64,000 bases of DNA from Streptomyces shenzhenensis (GTDB lineage: Bacteria; Actinomycetota; Actinomycetes; Streptomycetales; Streptomycetaceae). Both the position numbers and the translations under genes were made by a program. The notes beneath the pieces are model-generated. The model saw nothing but the letters and a program-made list of their open reading frames with translations, was not told the DNA's origin and ran no database searches. Shown one piece after another: positions 17,656 to 26,312 of the stretch; the stretch's first letter is position 1; the number at the start of each line of letters is the position of its first letter. The stretch lies in contig NZ_PENI01000005.1 of NCBI RefSeq assembly GCF_003688995.1, forward strand, positions 186,001 through 250,000, given 5' to 3'.

Positions 17656-18597
17656 ATGGACCGCATGTCTCTCATGCACAGCTTTGTCGCTGTCGCGAGG
17701 ATCGGCAGTTTCAGCGGGGCCGCGAAGACGCTGAATTTCTCGGGCTCTCTCGTCTCACGGCACGTTGCCGAGCTGGAGCGGCAGCTCGGCGTCCGGCTCG
17801 TCAACCGCACGGCCCGCTCGGTCAGCCTCACGGAACCCGGTCTCCGCTACGCCGAGTTCGCCGCCCGCATTCTCAAGGAGGTAGCGGCGGAGGACGCCAG
17901 CATCTCCCGGCTGCACGACCGGGCGGAAGGAGCCTTGAGCGTCATCGCGCCCAAATGGATCGGCAGCCTCGACCTCGGTGACGCCATGGCCGCCTTCTCC
18001 ATGGCGCATCCGAAGATCTCCGTTCGGTTCGAACTGGGCGGCTTGTCCCACCGCACGTACGACTTCCTCGACAGCGGCTTCGACGTCGCCCTGCACACCC
18101 GGAATCTCCGAGACTCGAGCGTCCGCCTCAAGAAGATCACCTCGCTTCCCTTCGTCCTGTGCGCGTCGAAGGAGTACATCGAACGGCGTGGGGCGCCGGC
18201 CGACCCCGACGATCTCTGGGAGCACGACTGCATCGTCCACAGCAACGAGCCCGTCTGGCGACTCGGCCACGGCCGCACCTGCACACCGCTCAAGATGCGC
18301 AAGGCGGCCTACTCGTCCAACTCCTACCTGGCTCTGCAGAAAGCGGCCGTGCACGGCCGTGGCATCGCGCTGCTCCCTCAGCGGTCGGCACATGACGATC
18401 TGCGGTCGGGCACGCTCAGAGCCCTGCTCCCCGAACTCGGCGTTCCCGAACGGCCTCTCTACGCGATCTACGGTCCCGGCGACACCGTCCCCCGCAAAGT
18501 CAGTGTCTTCCTGGATTTCCTCACCGTGTGGTTCAGGGAAAGGCCCGTTCCGCGAACCTCATCACCCGTTGACCAGCGACAGGGCATGCCGTCATGA
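17656..18597 (+). CDS. LysR-family regulator, candidate controller of the C1/O-demethylation module
   Basis: The ATG at 17656 has GGGAGG seven bases upstream and gives 313 aa; upstream ATGs at 17584 and 17635 are less likely. N-terminal winged HTH: MHSFVAVARIGSFSGAAKTLNFSGSLVSRHVAELERQLGVRLVNRTARSVSLTEPG. The effector domain follows (SVIAPKWIGSLDLGDAMAAF, ALHTRNL, LPFVLCAS). It is clearly paralogous to the LysR protein at 41892, and both stand beside a LigM-like demethylase gene. The shared motif lies in its own promoter. It is convergent with pabB, two bases apart. Confidence 0.9.
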   Translation: MDRMSLMHSFVAVARIGSFSGAAKTLNFSGSLVSRHVAELERQLGVRLVNRTARSVSLTEPGLRYAEFAARILKEVAAEDASISRLHDRAEGALSVIAPKWIGSLDLGDAMAAFSMAHPKISVRFELGGLSHRTYDFLDSGFDVALHTRNLRDSSVRLKKITSLPFVLCASKEYIERRGAPADPDDLWEHDCIVHSNEPVWRLGHGRTCTPLKMRKAAYSSNSYLALQKAAVHGRGIALLPQRSAHDDLRSGTLRALLPELGVPERPLYAIYGPGDTVPRKVSVFLDFLTVWFRERPVPRTSSPVDQRQGMPS

Positions 18598-18599
18598 CG

Positions 18600-19682
18600 T
18601 CATAGGCCGGCCTCGGCAGCCTTCGGCGGGGTCACGCGGTCGTGCCCCTTTGCGCCGTCCCCCTCCGGGCCGTTGGACGCGATCGTCAGGAGCCGGGCCG
18701 CCTTGAGCTCCGTCTCCTTCCACTCCCGCTCAGGATCCGATCCCCAGGTGATGCCCGCCCCGGTACCGAAGTTGAGACACCCCTCGGCGCGGTCGATCCA
18801 GAACGTGCGTATGCCCACCGCCAGTTCGCCACTGCGGCGATCGGCGTCGACCCAGCCGACGCCGCCGCAGTAGGGTCCGCGGGGTACGGTCTCCAGCGCG
18901 CGGATGATGCCCAGGGCACTCTCTTTGGGGGCGCCGGTGACGGATCCCGGTGGGAAGGCCGCTGCCAGCAGTTCCCCCCAGCCGACACCCTTGCGCAGCA
19001 CTCCGCGGACGGTGGAGACCAGGTGGACGAGCCCCGGGTGCCTTTCGATCGCGCACAGCTCGGGGACGATGACGCTGCCGGCCTCGCAGACGCGCCCGAG
19101 GTCGTTTCGGACCAGGTCGACGATCATGACGTTCTCGGCATGGTCCTTGTCCAGGAGGTCGGCCTCGGTGCGACCGGTTCCTTTGATGGGGCCGGAGCGG
19201 ATCACCCGGCCGTCGCGGTGGAGGAACAGCTCCGGAGAGGCGGAGGCCACCTCGATTCCCTGGTCCGGCAGTCTGACCATTCCGGCGTACGGTGCTTGAT
19301 GGCGTGCGGCCAGCCGGTCGGCCAGGGCCTTGATGTCCGCGTCGGCGCGGACCGGGGCGGACAGGATCCGGCACAGGTTGGCCTGGTAGACCTCGCCTGC
19401 GGCGATGTGCTCGCGGATGCGTTGCACGCCGGCGATGTAGGCGGCCCGGTCGAGCGAGCTGGTCCATCGGTCAGGTCCGGGGCCACGCCATGGGGCGCCG
19501 CTCTGCGGGCGCTGGGGGAGGGGCCGGAGATCGCGGAAGCGGGCGCAGGTGAGGCGGCCCTCGAAGTCGGCCACGACGGCCCAGAAGCCCTCGGAGTCGA
19601 GGGCCTCGGGATCGTGGGTGATGTCGAGGAGACCGCTCGCCGCGCGGCCACGGAACAGGGCCAGGGGAGTGTCGTGTGTCAT
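18600..19682 (-). CDS. pabB: Aminodeoxychorismate synthase component I
   Basis: 360 aa covering the chorismate-binding domain only, without a fused amidotransferase. Motifs: GEVYQANLCRIL, SPELFLHRDGRVIRSGPIKGT, HAENVMIVDLVRNDLGRV, FPPGSVTGAPKESALGIIRALE and YCGGVGW. The Lys in PIKGT (residue 167) is the residue that distinguishes PabB from TrpE (PIAGT) and makes the covalent intermediate. It turns chorismate into aminodeoxychorismate, the p-aminobenzoate precursor of folate. No pabA or pabC lies nearby, so these must come from elsewhere. Last gene of the minus-strand folate group, 40 bases after folD. Confidence 0.9.
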   Translation of the reverse strand: MTHDTPLALFRGRAASGLLDITHDPEALDSEGFWAVVADFEGRLTCARFRDLRPLPQRPQSGAPWRGPGPDRWTSSLDRAAYIAGVQRIREHIAAGEVYQANLCRILSAPVRADADIKALADRLAARHQAPYAGMVRLPDQGIEVASASPELFLHRDGRVIRSGPIKGTGRTEADLLDKDHAENVMIVDLVRNDLGRVCEAGSVIVPELCAIERHPGLVHLVSTVRGVLRKGVGWGELLAAAFPPGSVTGAPKESALGIIRALETVPRGPYCGGVGWVDADRRSGELAVGIRTFWIDRAEGCLNFGTGAGITWGSDPEREWKETELKAARLLTIASNGPEGDGAKGHDRVTPPKAAEAGL

Positions 19683-19722
19683 GTCCGGCCTCTTTCCGTG
19701 GCGCGCGGACGGCGGGGGACGG

Positions 19723-20586
19723 CTACGCGGGGACGGTCTCGCGTTCGGCTTCCCACTCGGCGGCCTGGAGGGTGTTGACGAGGAGCATGGCGATGGTCAT
19801 CGGGCCCACGCCGCCGGGGACGGGGGTGATGCGGCCGGCGATGCCGTCCAGTTCGGCGGCGCGGACGTCGCCGGTCAGGCCCTCAGGGGTGCGGTGGATA
19901 CCGACGTCGATGACGGTCGCGCCCGGCTTGATGTGTTCGGGTCCGATGAGGCCGCGGACGCCGGTGGCGACCACGACGACATCGGCGGGGCGGGTCACGG
20001 CGGTGAGGTCGGCGGTGAATTCGTGCGCGACGGTCACGGTTGCCCCCCGCCGCAGAAGGAGTTGGGCCAGGGGGCGGCCGACGAGTTCGCCCCAGCCGAC
20101 GACGGCGACGCAGGCGCCCTTCAGTTCGATGCCCTCGGCGTCGAGGAGTTCGATGACGCCGCTGGGCGTGCAGGGGCGCAGTCCGCGTTCACCGCGGGCC
20201 AGGCGGCCGGCGCTGGCGGTGGTCAGGCCGTCGACGTCCTTGGTGACAGGAATGCGGTCGATCAGTGGTGGGGCGTCGAGCTGTGCGGGCAGCGGAAGTT
20301 GCAGAAGGATGCCGTGGACGTCCGGGGCTGCGGCCAGCTCGTCGATGACAGCCGCGACCTCGGTCTGGGTGGCGTGGTGGGGCAGGCGGCGGTGGACGTC
20401 GCGCATCCCGGCCTCGCGGATGGCGCGGCGTTTGGCGGCGACGTAGACGGCGCTGGCCGGGTCGTCGCCCACCAGGATGGTCGCGAGGCCGGGTACCCGG
20501 CCGGTGGCCGTGGTCTCGGCCACTCGTTCGGCGACTCGGGCCCGGATGTGCCGGGCGATCTCCGCGCCCTTGATCGTGCGTGTCAT
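19723..20586 (-). CDS. folD: Methylenetetrahydrofolate dehydrogenase/cyclohydrolase, variant cofactor motif
   Basis: 287 aa. Conserved active-site residues: Tyr48 and Lys52 in YVAAKRRA, then ILLQLPLP, TKDVDGLT and the C-terminal TPVPGGVGPMT. It converts 5,10-methylene-THF to 5,10-methenyl- and 10-formyl-THF. The cofactor loop differs: the usual GRS-x-IVG reads GWGELVG (164-170) and the usual H-S-x-T reads HEFT (188-191). Loss of the Arg and Ser that contact the NADP phosphate in characterised enzymes suggests NAD use, as would suit a catabolic oxidation. Lies between purU and pabB; the 242-base gap to purU shows no strong promoter. Confidence 0.9.
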   Translation of the reverse strand: MTRTIKGAEIARHIRARVAERVAETTATGRVPGLATILVGDDPASAVYVAAKRRAIREAGMRDVHRRLPHHATQTEVAAVIDELAAAPDVHGILLQLPLPAQLDAPPLIDRIPVTKDVDGLTTASAGRLARGERGLRPCTPSGVIELLDAEGIELKGACVAVVGWGELVGRPLAQLLLRRGATVTVAHEFTADLTAVTRPADVVVVATGVRGLIGPEHIKPGATVIDVGIHRTPEGLTGDVRAAELDGIAGRITPVPGGVGPMTIAMLLVNTLQAAEWEAERETVPA

Positions 20587-20828
20587 GGTGGCGAACCGCT
20601 TTCTCTCGGCGAACGATTCGCCCGGTGAAGAGGACTGCGTGCGGGGACCGCGGCCGGTGCGCGGCCGCGGTGTACGGCGTCGGGGACCGGGGCGGCGGTG
20701 AGCACCGGAGCGGATCCGGATGGGATCCGCCGTGCCCGCCGCCCCGGTGGTCTGTTCCGGCGCGCGACAAGACCACCTGTCCCTGTTCCGGGCGGTTTCC
20801 CTGTCGGGTTGTGTGGATGGACGGTGAG

Positions 20829-21737
20829 TCAGGCGAAGACGATGGTGTGGTTGCCGTTGCGGATGACCCGGTCCTCGGCGTGCCACAGCACCGCGCGGGA
20901 GAGGACGGCCCGCTCGACGTCCGCGCCACGGCGTGTGAGGTCGCCGGCGGTGTCGGCGTGGGTGACGCGGACGACGTCCTGCTCGATGATCGGGCCCTCG
21001 TCGAGGTTCTCGGTGACGTAGTGTGCGGTGGCGCCCACCAGCTTCACACCGCGTTCCTTGGCCTTGGCGTAGGGGCCGGCACCGATGAAGGCGGGGAGGA
21101 AGGAGTGGTGGATGTTGATGATCGGCACGCCGGCCTTCTCGATGAAGTCGGCGGAGAGGATCTGCATGTAGCGGGCGAGGACGACGAAGTCGACGTTGTC
21201 CTTGAGCAGGCGCAGGTGTTCGGCCTCGGCGGCGGACTTGTCCGGGCCCATGGACGGGACGTGGAAGAAGGGAATGCCGAAGCTGCGTACCTCCTCGGCG
21301 ACATCCGGGTGGTTGGAGATCACCATGGGGATGCTGATGGGCAGTTGGCCCTGGCGGTGGCGCCAGAGCAGGTCGAGCAGGCAGTGGTCGGACCTGGAGG
21401 CGAAGACCGCCACGCGCTTGGGCACCGACAGATCGCGCAGGGTGTAGGTCAGGCCGTACTTGTCGACCAGTTCTTCGTCGAAGTCGGCGCGCAGCGCGGG
21501 CAGGGAGGCCTGGAGGCCGTCGAGGGAGAAGACGGTGCGCTGGAAGAAGGCGCCGCCTTGCGGGTTGTCCGAGTACTGGTCGAGAGCGACGATGTTGGCA
21601 CCGCGCCGGCTGAGCACCGAGGTGACGGCTGCGACGATGCCGGTGGCGTCGGCGCCCTGGACGATCAGCGACGCCTGGTGGTCCGTCCCCCCGCTCCTCT
21701 TGGCGGCGCGGGCCGGTGCGGCCTGGGTGACCGTCAT
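20829..21737 (-). CDS. purU: Formyltetrahydrofolate deformylase
   Basis: 302 aa. Residues ~22-100 form an ACT domain (ASLIVQGADATGIVAAVTSVLSRRGANIVALDQYSD). The formyltransferase fold follows with INIHHSFLPAFIGAGPY and DEGPIIEQDVVRV, which contain the catalytic Asn-His-Asp set. It hydrolyses 10-formyl-THF to formate and THF, and here would regenerate free THF for the demethylase. Its ATG overlaps the metF stop as ATGA. Confidence 0.94.
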   Translation of the reverse strand: MTVTQAAPARAAKRSGGTDHQASLIVQGADATGIVAAVTSVLSRRGANIVALDQYSDNPQGGAFFQRTVFSLDGLQASLPALRADFDEELVDKYGLTYTLRDLSVPKRVAVFASRSDHCLLDLLWRHRQGQLPISIPMVISNHPDVAEEVRSFGIPFFHVPSMGPDKSAAEAEHLRLLKDNVDFVVLARYMQILSADFIEKAGVPIINIHHSFLPAFIGAGPYAKAKERGVKLVGATAHYVTENLDEGPIIEQDVVRVTHADTAGDLTRRGADVERAVLSRAVLWHAEDRVIRNGNHTIVFA

Positions 21738-22606
21738 GCGAGAGCTTCCTTCCTGAACTGGGCGATCCATTCGGAGGTGGCTTTGAGACCGCCGAACGTA
21801 TAGAAGTGGATCTTCACTTCGCCGTGCTGTGCCGGGTCGTGGCCGTCGGCCAGGGCGCGCAGGAACTTGTCCGGACCCGCGGTGCCCATGAGGTTCGTGA
21901 GGGACAGGCCGTACTTCTTGGCGATGGAGGCGCTGGTGCCCACGCCGAAGCGGGTGGCGTAGGTCATCAGCCGCCGCACACCGGCCGGTCCGGGGACGCC
22001 GATACGGACCGGGAGTGTGATGCCCTCGCCCCGGACCCGTTCGATCCAGGCCAGCACGGGATCGACGTCGAAGCCGAACTGGGTGATGACGCTGCCGTCG
22101 AGGCCCTGGGCGGCAATGGCGGCGCTCTTCTCCCGCAGTGCGGTCCACAGCACGTCTCCGGGGATGGCCGGATGGCCTTCCGGGTAGCCGCTGATGCCGA
22201 CGTGCCGGGCACCGTACTCGGACAGCAGACCGGACTCGATCAGGGAGAGGGAGTCCGCGTAGGGCCCCTCGGGGCGGGTGGGGTCGCCGCCGACGGTGAA
22301 GACCTCGGCGCCGGTGGCGTCGGCCCGCAGCCCGGCGAGGAAATGCTCGAACTCGGCCTGGGAGCCCAGGCGCCGGGCGGAGATGTGCGGCACCGGCCGG
22401 AAGCCGAGGCGTTTGACGGCCCGGGCCGCGTCCAGCCGCATCCGAACGTCCTCGTTTCCGAGGAAGGTGACGTTGATCCGGGTGCCCTGCGGGATGAGGC
22501 CGGCGGCCTCCTCCAGCTTGGGCACGTCCTTGCCGGTCATCTCCAGAGAGAAGTCCTCCAGCAGTGAGGTACTGACCGCCGGGGAGGCTGATCTGAGGGG
22601 GTTCAT
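21734..22606 (-). CDS. metF: Methylenetetrahydrofolate reductase-like protein
   Basis: 290 aa, TIM-barrel of the MTHFR family, from ATG 22606 with TAGGAG six bases upstream. The N-terminal catalytic motif normally FEFFPP reads SLEMTGKD (Glu22 retained), as in the group associated with aromatic O-demethylases. FTVGGDPT, ISGYPEGHP, ITQFGFD and RIGVPGP follow. In this context the reaction probably runs as 5-methyl-THF oxidation to 5,10-methylene-THF. It is co-translated with purU and lies 185 bases after the LigM-like gene. Confidence 0.87.
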   Translation of the reverse strand: MNPLRSASPAVSTSLLEDFSLEMTGKDVPKLEEAAGLIPQGTRINVTFLGNEDVRMRLDAARAVKRLGFRPVPHISARRLGSQAEFEHFLAGLRADATGAEVFTVGGDPTRPEGPYADSLSLIESGLLSEYGARHVGISGYPEGHPAIPGDVLWTALREKSAAIAAQGLDGSVITQFGFDVDPVLAWIERVRGEGITLPVRIGVPGPAGVRRLMTYATRFGVGTSASIAKKYGLSLTNLMGTAGPDKFLRALADGHDPAQHGEVKIHFYTFGGLKATSEWIAQFRKEALA

Positions 22607-22791
22607 CGTGCTCCTAACGGGGGGCGGGGCCCTGTCCTTTCCGGCCTGGTCGCTCGGCCGCCCGCCCGGCCGGGCCCACGGCCGAACGGCGCGGGACGGC
22701 CTCTGGGGCGGCATCGCACGGTGCCGAGGGCGGGCGGGGAGTGCCGGTCACTCCGGTGGGAGGCCTGCCCAAGTGCGCGGTGCCGTGCGGG

Positions 22792-24138
22792 TCATGCGTC
22801 GCGGCGGTACTCGGTGCGGGCGTGCCGGTCGAACGGGCTGGGCTGAACGGTGGCGCGGATGCGCGGGAACCCGAGGTCCGCCTCGGGGCCGGTACCGGAG
22901 CCCGGATGGTCGCCCCACACCACGGTCACCTCGGTGCCGGGTTCGGCGTGGGAGGGGTCGATCAGCGTCTGGGACAGGACGGTGCCGACCGGGTCGATGG
23001 AAGCGGTCTGCATGGTGAGACCGACCAGGCCCGCGGAGGTCTCCACCCGGTGGCGGGCGTAGCTGACCACGAAGCCCGGGTCAGCTCCGCCGCCGATCAC
23101 GCGGCGCACGTCGTCGGGGTCGAAGACCAGGGTCACCTTCGTGCGCAGGCTCGTGTCCTCCTTGGCCCTGAGCAGAGCGTCCCGGCCGTGGAAATCATGA
23201 CCGAAGTGGATCACCTTTCCGTAACCCAGCTCGTACGGGGAGATGTAGTAGTCCTCGATGCTCTCCGAGAAGAAGCTGCCGTAGAGCGGGCGCGCGCCCT
23301 CGATGCCGAACAGGGGGAGCCACGCCCGGTACTCCGCGAGTTCGGAGTCGGAGTAGATGCCGGGCACCGGCGAGGGGATCCAGCCGCTCTCCACGCTCGG
23401 CGTGGTGTACGCGAGGGCGCCGACCTGGACCAGACCGAGCGGTTCACCCGCCGTCAGGAACGCTTCGTGCACGTACGCTGCGTGCTCCCAGGGGCCGATG
23501 AACTCGTAGCCGGCCTGTCCGGCCATCCCGTGGCGCAGCGCCTTGAAGGCACGGCCGTCGAGCGTGACCGGCGTCGAGTGGAAGAACTTCGTCTCCGGTA
23601 TGGGGGCACCGAAGACCTGCTCGACCAGTTCGACGGCCAGTGGACCCTGGATCTGGTAGCGGAAGAGCCTCGGGTCGCCGCCGCCGGGGCGGAACGCGGA
23701 GGACGGGTCGGTGGAGAAGGAGACGTCGTAGCCGCCCTGCTCGGCGTGGTACTGCACCCAGTGCTGAGCGGCAGGGACGCCGCTGAGCAGGTAGGTGTCC
23801 TCGGCCTCCCGGGAGAGGATGCCGTCGGTGACGATGTGGCCGTGGCGGGTGACCGGCACGTACTGCTTGGCCTGGCCGATGGCGAACTTCTCGAAGTTGT
23901 TGGCACCGTAGTCCGCCAGAACGCGGGTGGCGTCGGGGCCCTCGATCCACATGTCGTACATGTGGTGCGACAGGTTCAGCAGCGCCACGCCCTCGTGCCA
24001 GGCGCGCTGCTCGATGCGCCAGCCGGCGAACTCGCGGTCCACCACCTCGGGTGTCCACGGCTCAGCGCCCGGCCGCCACAGCAGGCCGACGGGCGAACCG
24101 GCCTTGTCGATGCCGTCCTGGAGGCTGGGAGTTGTCAT
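22792..24138 (-). CDS. THF-dependent O-demethylase, LigM/GcvT (aminomethyltransferase-fold) family, copy 1
   Basis: 448 aa; the family's vanillate/3-O-methylgallate demethylase is about 470. LigM-like features include WRIEQRAWHEGVALLNLSHHMYDMWIEGPDA, AKQYVPVTRHGHIVTDGIL, FRYQIQGPLAVELVE, ALRHGMAGQAGYEFIGP, LAYTTPSVESGWIPSPVPGIY and YELGYGKVIHFGHDFHGRDAL. The AY...ESGWIPSP segment includes the Tyr needed for catalysis in LigM. It would move a methyl group from an aryl methyl ether (or a related donor) to THF. Immediate downstream metF, purU and folD recycle the 5-methyl-THF. Two copies of the shared motif lie just upstream. Substrate not determinable. Confidence 0.85.
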   Translation of the reverse strand: MTTPSLQDGIDKAGSPVGLLWRPGAEPWTPEVVDREFAGWRIEQRAWHEGVALLNLSHHMYDMWIEGPDATRVLADYGANNFEKFAIGQAKQYVPVTRHGHIVTDGILSREAEDTYLLSGVPAAQHWVQYHAEQGGYDVSFSTDPSSAFRPGGGDPRLFRYQIQGPLAVELVEQVFGAPIPETKFFHSTPVTLDGRAFKALRHGMAGQAGYEFIGPWEHAAYVHEAFLTAGEPLGLVQVGALAYTTPSVESGWIPSPVPGIYSDSELAEYRAWLPLFGIEGARPLYGSFFSESIEDYYISPYELGYGKVIHFGHDFHGRDALLRAKEDTSLRTKVTLVFDPDDVRRVIGGGADPGFVVSYARHRVETSAGLVGLTMQTASIDPVGTVLSQTLIDPSHAEPGTEVTVVWGDHPGSGTGPEADLGFPRIRATVQPSPFDRHARTEYRRDA

Positions 24139-24173
24139 GGGATTCCTTCTTTCGAGGTGGGTCGACCCCCGTG

Positions 24174-24191
24174 AACTAAATCGATCTAGTT
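24174..24191. promoter_or_regulatory. Shared C1-regulon motif, site 2 (demethylase promoter)
   Basis: AACTAAATCGATCTAGTT, an 18-base near-palindrome with one mismatched pair, 36 bases before the demethylase ATG. This is the fullest copy of the motif in the window. Confidence 0.7.
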
Positions 24192-24243
24192 CTGTTGGCC
24201 GGCCGATTGCGGCTCAGTCGGGAAGCGTGCGGATCAGGTGGCA

Positions 24244-24257
24244 CTTAATCGATCTAG
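24244..24257. promoter_or_regulatory. Shared C1-regulon motif, site 3 (tandem with site 2)
   Basis: CTTAATCGATCTAG, centred about 68 bases upstream of site 2 in the gap between folP and the demethylase gene (24139-24331). A CTAGCGGAAGCTAGC stretch overlaps its right edge and could be a promoter or a second regulator site. Confidence 0.6.
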
Positions 24258-24331
24258 CGGAAGCTAGCAGAGGAGATGTGCCGTCGGCGAGACCCGTGCG
24301 GCGCCTTCTTCGGAGCGCCCCTGGGGAAAGG

Positions 24332-25222
24332 TCAGACGGCCGAGAGCATCCGGCCGCCGTCGGCCCAGGCCGCCGCCATGCACACGGCATGGAGACTGGA
24401 ACGGACGTCGTGCACACGCACGCACGCCGCTCCCGAGGCCGCCGCCAGAGCGGACACGGCGGCCGTCGCGGCGTCCCGTTCGGCGGGTGCGGAAGCGCGG
24501 CCCCTCAGGGCGGCGCCGATCAGCCGCTTCCGTGAGGCTCCGACGAGCACCGGGAAGCCCGTTTCCCGCAAGGCGTCCAGATGCGCGAGAAGTTGCCAGT
24601 CATGGCCGGCGTGCTTGGCGAAGCCGAGACCGGGATCGAGGATGACATGTTCAGGATTCACGCCGGCCGCGACGAGCCTTTCCACACGGCCGAGGAGTTC
24701 GGAGACGACCTCGGCCACAACATCGCCGTAGACGGCGTGACGGTCCATCTCCCGGCTCGGGGCACGCCAGTGCGTGACGATGTACGGCACGCGCGCCGCG
24801 GCGACGGCGGCCGCCATGGCCGGGTCGGCCAGGCCGCCGCTGACGTCGTTGATCACGGACGCCCCGGCTTCCACCGCGGCGCGCGCGACCTCCGCGTGCA
24901 TCGTGTCCACGCTGACGGGCACCCCGGCCCGGGCCAGTTCGCGCACCACGGGCACCACCCGGACGAGCTCCTCGTCCAAGGGGACGGGCCGAGCCCCGGG
25001 TCGCGTGGACTCCCCGCCCACGTCGACGAGGTCCGCGCCGTCCTCGGCCAACCGCAACCCGTGCCGGACGGCCCGCTCGGTCTCGGAGTGGAGACCGCCG
25101 TCGGAGAACGAGTCGGGAGTGACGTTGAGGATGCCCATCACCAGGCATCTGCCGGGCTGGGGGAGACCGCCGGGAAGTGGGGGAGACCACCCCGAGAGAG
25201 TGCGGTGCCTCATGTCGATCAT
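24332..25222 (-). CDS. folP: Dihydropteroate synthase
   Basis: 296 aa. Family motifs in order: MGILNVTPDSFSDGG, VDVGGESTRPGA, SVDTMHAEVA, INDVSGG, LDPGLGFAKHAGHDWQLL and VGASRKRLIG. It joins p-aminobenzoate to dihydropterin pyrophosphate, so it works one step after the product of pabB. ATG 25222 follows AGGAGG; ATG 25213 is an alternative. A folP inside a catabolic operon group, without folK, folB or folE, suggests a second, inducible copy rather than the housekeeping gene. Two copies of the shared motif lie upstream. Confidence 0.92.
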   Translation of the reverse strand: MIDMRHRTLSGWSPPLPGGLPQPGRCLVMGILNVTPDSFSDGGLHSETERAVRHGLRLAEDGADLVDVGGESTRPGARPVPLDEELVRVVPVVRELARAGVPVSVDTMHAEVARAAVEAGASVINDVSGGLADPAMAAAVAAARVPYIVTHWRAPSREMDRHAVYGDVVAEVVSELLGRVERLVAAGVNPEHVILDPGLGFAKHAGHDWQLLAHLDALRETGFPVLVGASRKRLIGAALRGRASAPAERDAATAAVSALAAASGAACVRVHDVRSSLHAVCMAAAWADGGRMLSAV

Positions 25223-25273
25223 GGCAGGAGAGACCTCCTCCGCGCCCGGGCCGCCGGCCCGGGCACTGGAAAG

Positions 25274-25285
25274 CTAAATCGATAT
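25274..25285. promoter_or_regulatory. Shared C1-regulon motif, site 4 (folP promoter, proximal)
   Basis: CTAAATCGATAT, a left-half match with a degenerate right half, 52 bases before the folP ATG. Confidence 0.5.
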
Positions 25286-25308
25286 GCCGACCAGGTTACA
25301 AGCAATCA

Positions 25309-25322
25309 CTAAATCGATCTAG
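25309..25322. promoter_or_regulatory. Shared C1-regulon motif, site 5 (folP promoter, distal)
   Basis: CTAAATCGATCTAG, 35 bases from site 4 and 21 bases past the stop of the Lrp/AsnC gene. The tandem pair resembles the pair before the demethylase gene. Confidence 0.6.
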
Positions 25323-25343
25323 CCCCTGTCGTTGCGCAGTTCG

Positions 25344-26312
25344 TCAACGTCTGGGGTCGTAGGTGAGGGTCTTGATCTCGCGGAGCGTGGGGACGGCTTC
25401 GACGGCCTGCACACCCTGTATCGAGCCCACCCGGTCGGCCAGGTACGCGAACAACTCCTCCGTCGTACGACACAGCACCGAGGCCATGATGTTCGCCCGG
25501 CCGCTGACGGCCGCGGCGAACCGTACCTCGCGGTGGCCGGCGAGAGCCTGCCCGACCGAGCGCAGCCGGGGAGGCGCCACCTTCAGCCACAGCACCGCCT
25601 CGGCGCCGTATCCCAACGGCTCGTGGTCGTACTCGACCTGGAAGTAGAGAACCCCCGCCCTGCGCAGTCTTGTCACCCGCCGCTTGGCCCCGGACTCCGT
25701 CTGACCGGTCGCGGCCGCGAGGTCGGCGACCGTGGCCCGTCCGTCGTGACGCAGCAGCTCCAGCAGAGCCTCGTCCGACGGGTCCAGGGCCACGGGGGCG
25801 TCCATCGTCTCGGGCGGGTCCGGCCGCAGGGCCGCTTCCTGCGCCGGTTCCAGCGCGTCGATCTTGTTGAGCCAGCCGGACGGCCCGCCGTAGAAGTGGT
25901 ACAGGACGCAGCAGGCGTCGGCCGAGGTGACGCGTCGGGTGCGCGGGATCCGGTCCAGGAGCAGTTCGTCACGGTCTCGGCGGCTGCGCGGTTTCATCGC
26001 GCACATCACCTCGGTACCGCCGGACATCAGCCCGATGTAGGAAGTGTCCGGTCGGCGGGCGAGGGCGTCGGCCAGTGGCTCGGCGGCGTCCGGGGTACAG
26101 CGCAGCCGCACGATCCAGTTGGTGCGTCCCAGCCGGCTGTGGTCGGCCGTGCCGATCACACTGAGCCGTGCCTCGGTCCGCAGCCTGCGGTAGCGGCGGG
26201 CGACCGTCTGGTCGGACACACCGAGGACTTCCGCGATCCGGCTGAAGGGCGCACGGCCATCCAGTTGCAGGGCCTGGAGCAGGCACAGGTCGAGTGCATC
26301 GGGTCGGTACAT
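25344..26312 (-). CDS. Lrp/AsnC-family regulator with two HTH-ligand modules
   Basis: 322 aa, twice the usual length of about 150. The first module is LDLCLLQALQLDGRAPFSRIAEVLGVSDQTVARRYRRL plus a RAM-like half (NWIVRLRCTPDAAEPLADAL). The second is LDPSDEALLELLRHDGRATVADLAAATGQTESGAKRRVTRL plus a second half ending EVRFAAAVSGRANIMASVLCRTTEELFAYLADRVGSIQGVQAVE. Such fused tandem proteins are a known actinobacterial subgroup. It is a candidate regulator of folP and the C1 operon, but the shared motif is not in its own promoter. Confidence 0.88.
   Translation of the reverse strand: MYRPDALDLCLLQALQLDGRAPFSRIAEVLGVSDQTVARRYRRLRTEARLSVIGTADHSRLGRTNWIVRLRCTPDAAEPLADALARRPDTSYIGLMSGGTEVMCAMKPRSRRDRDELLLDRIPRTRRVTSADACCVLYHFYGGPSGWLNKIDALEPAQEAALRPDPPETMDAPVALDPSDEALLELLRHDGRATVADLAAATGQTESGAKRRVTRLRRAGVLYFQVEYDHEPLGYGAEAVLWLKVAPPRLRSVGQALAGHREVRFAAAVSGRANIMASVLCRTTEELFAYLADRVGSIQGVQAVEAVPTLREIKTLTYDPRR

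Noticed and set aside
23927..24535. Plus-strand open frame across the demethylase promoter
   Set aside because: Low-complexity, no motifs and overlaps the regulatory sites and two minus-strand genes.
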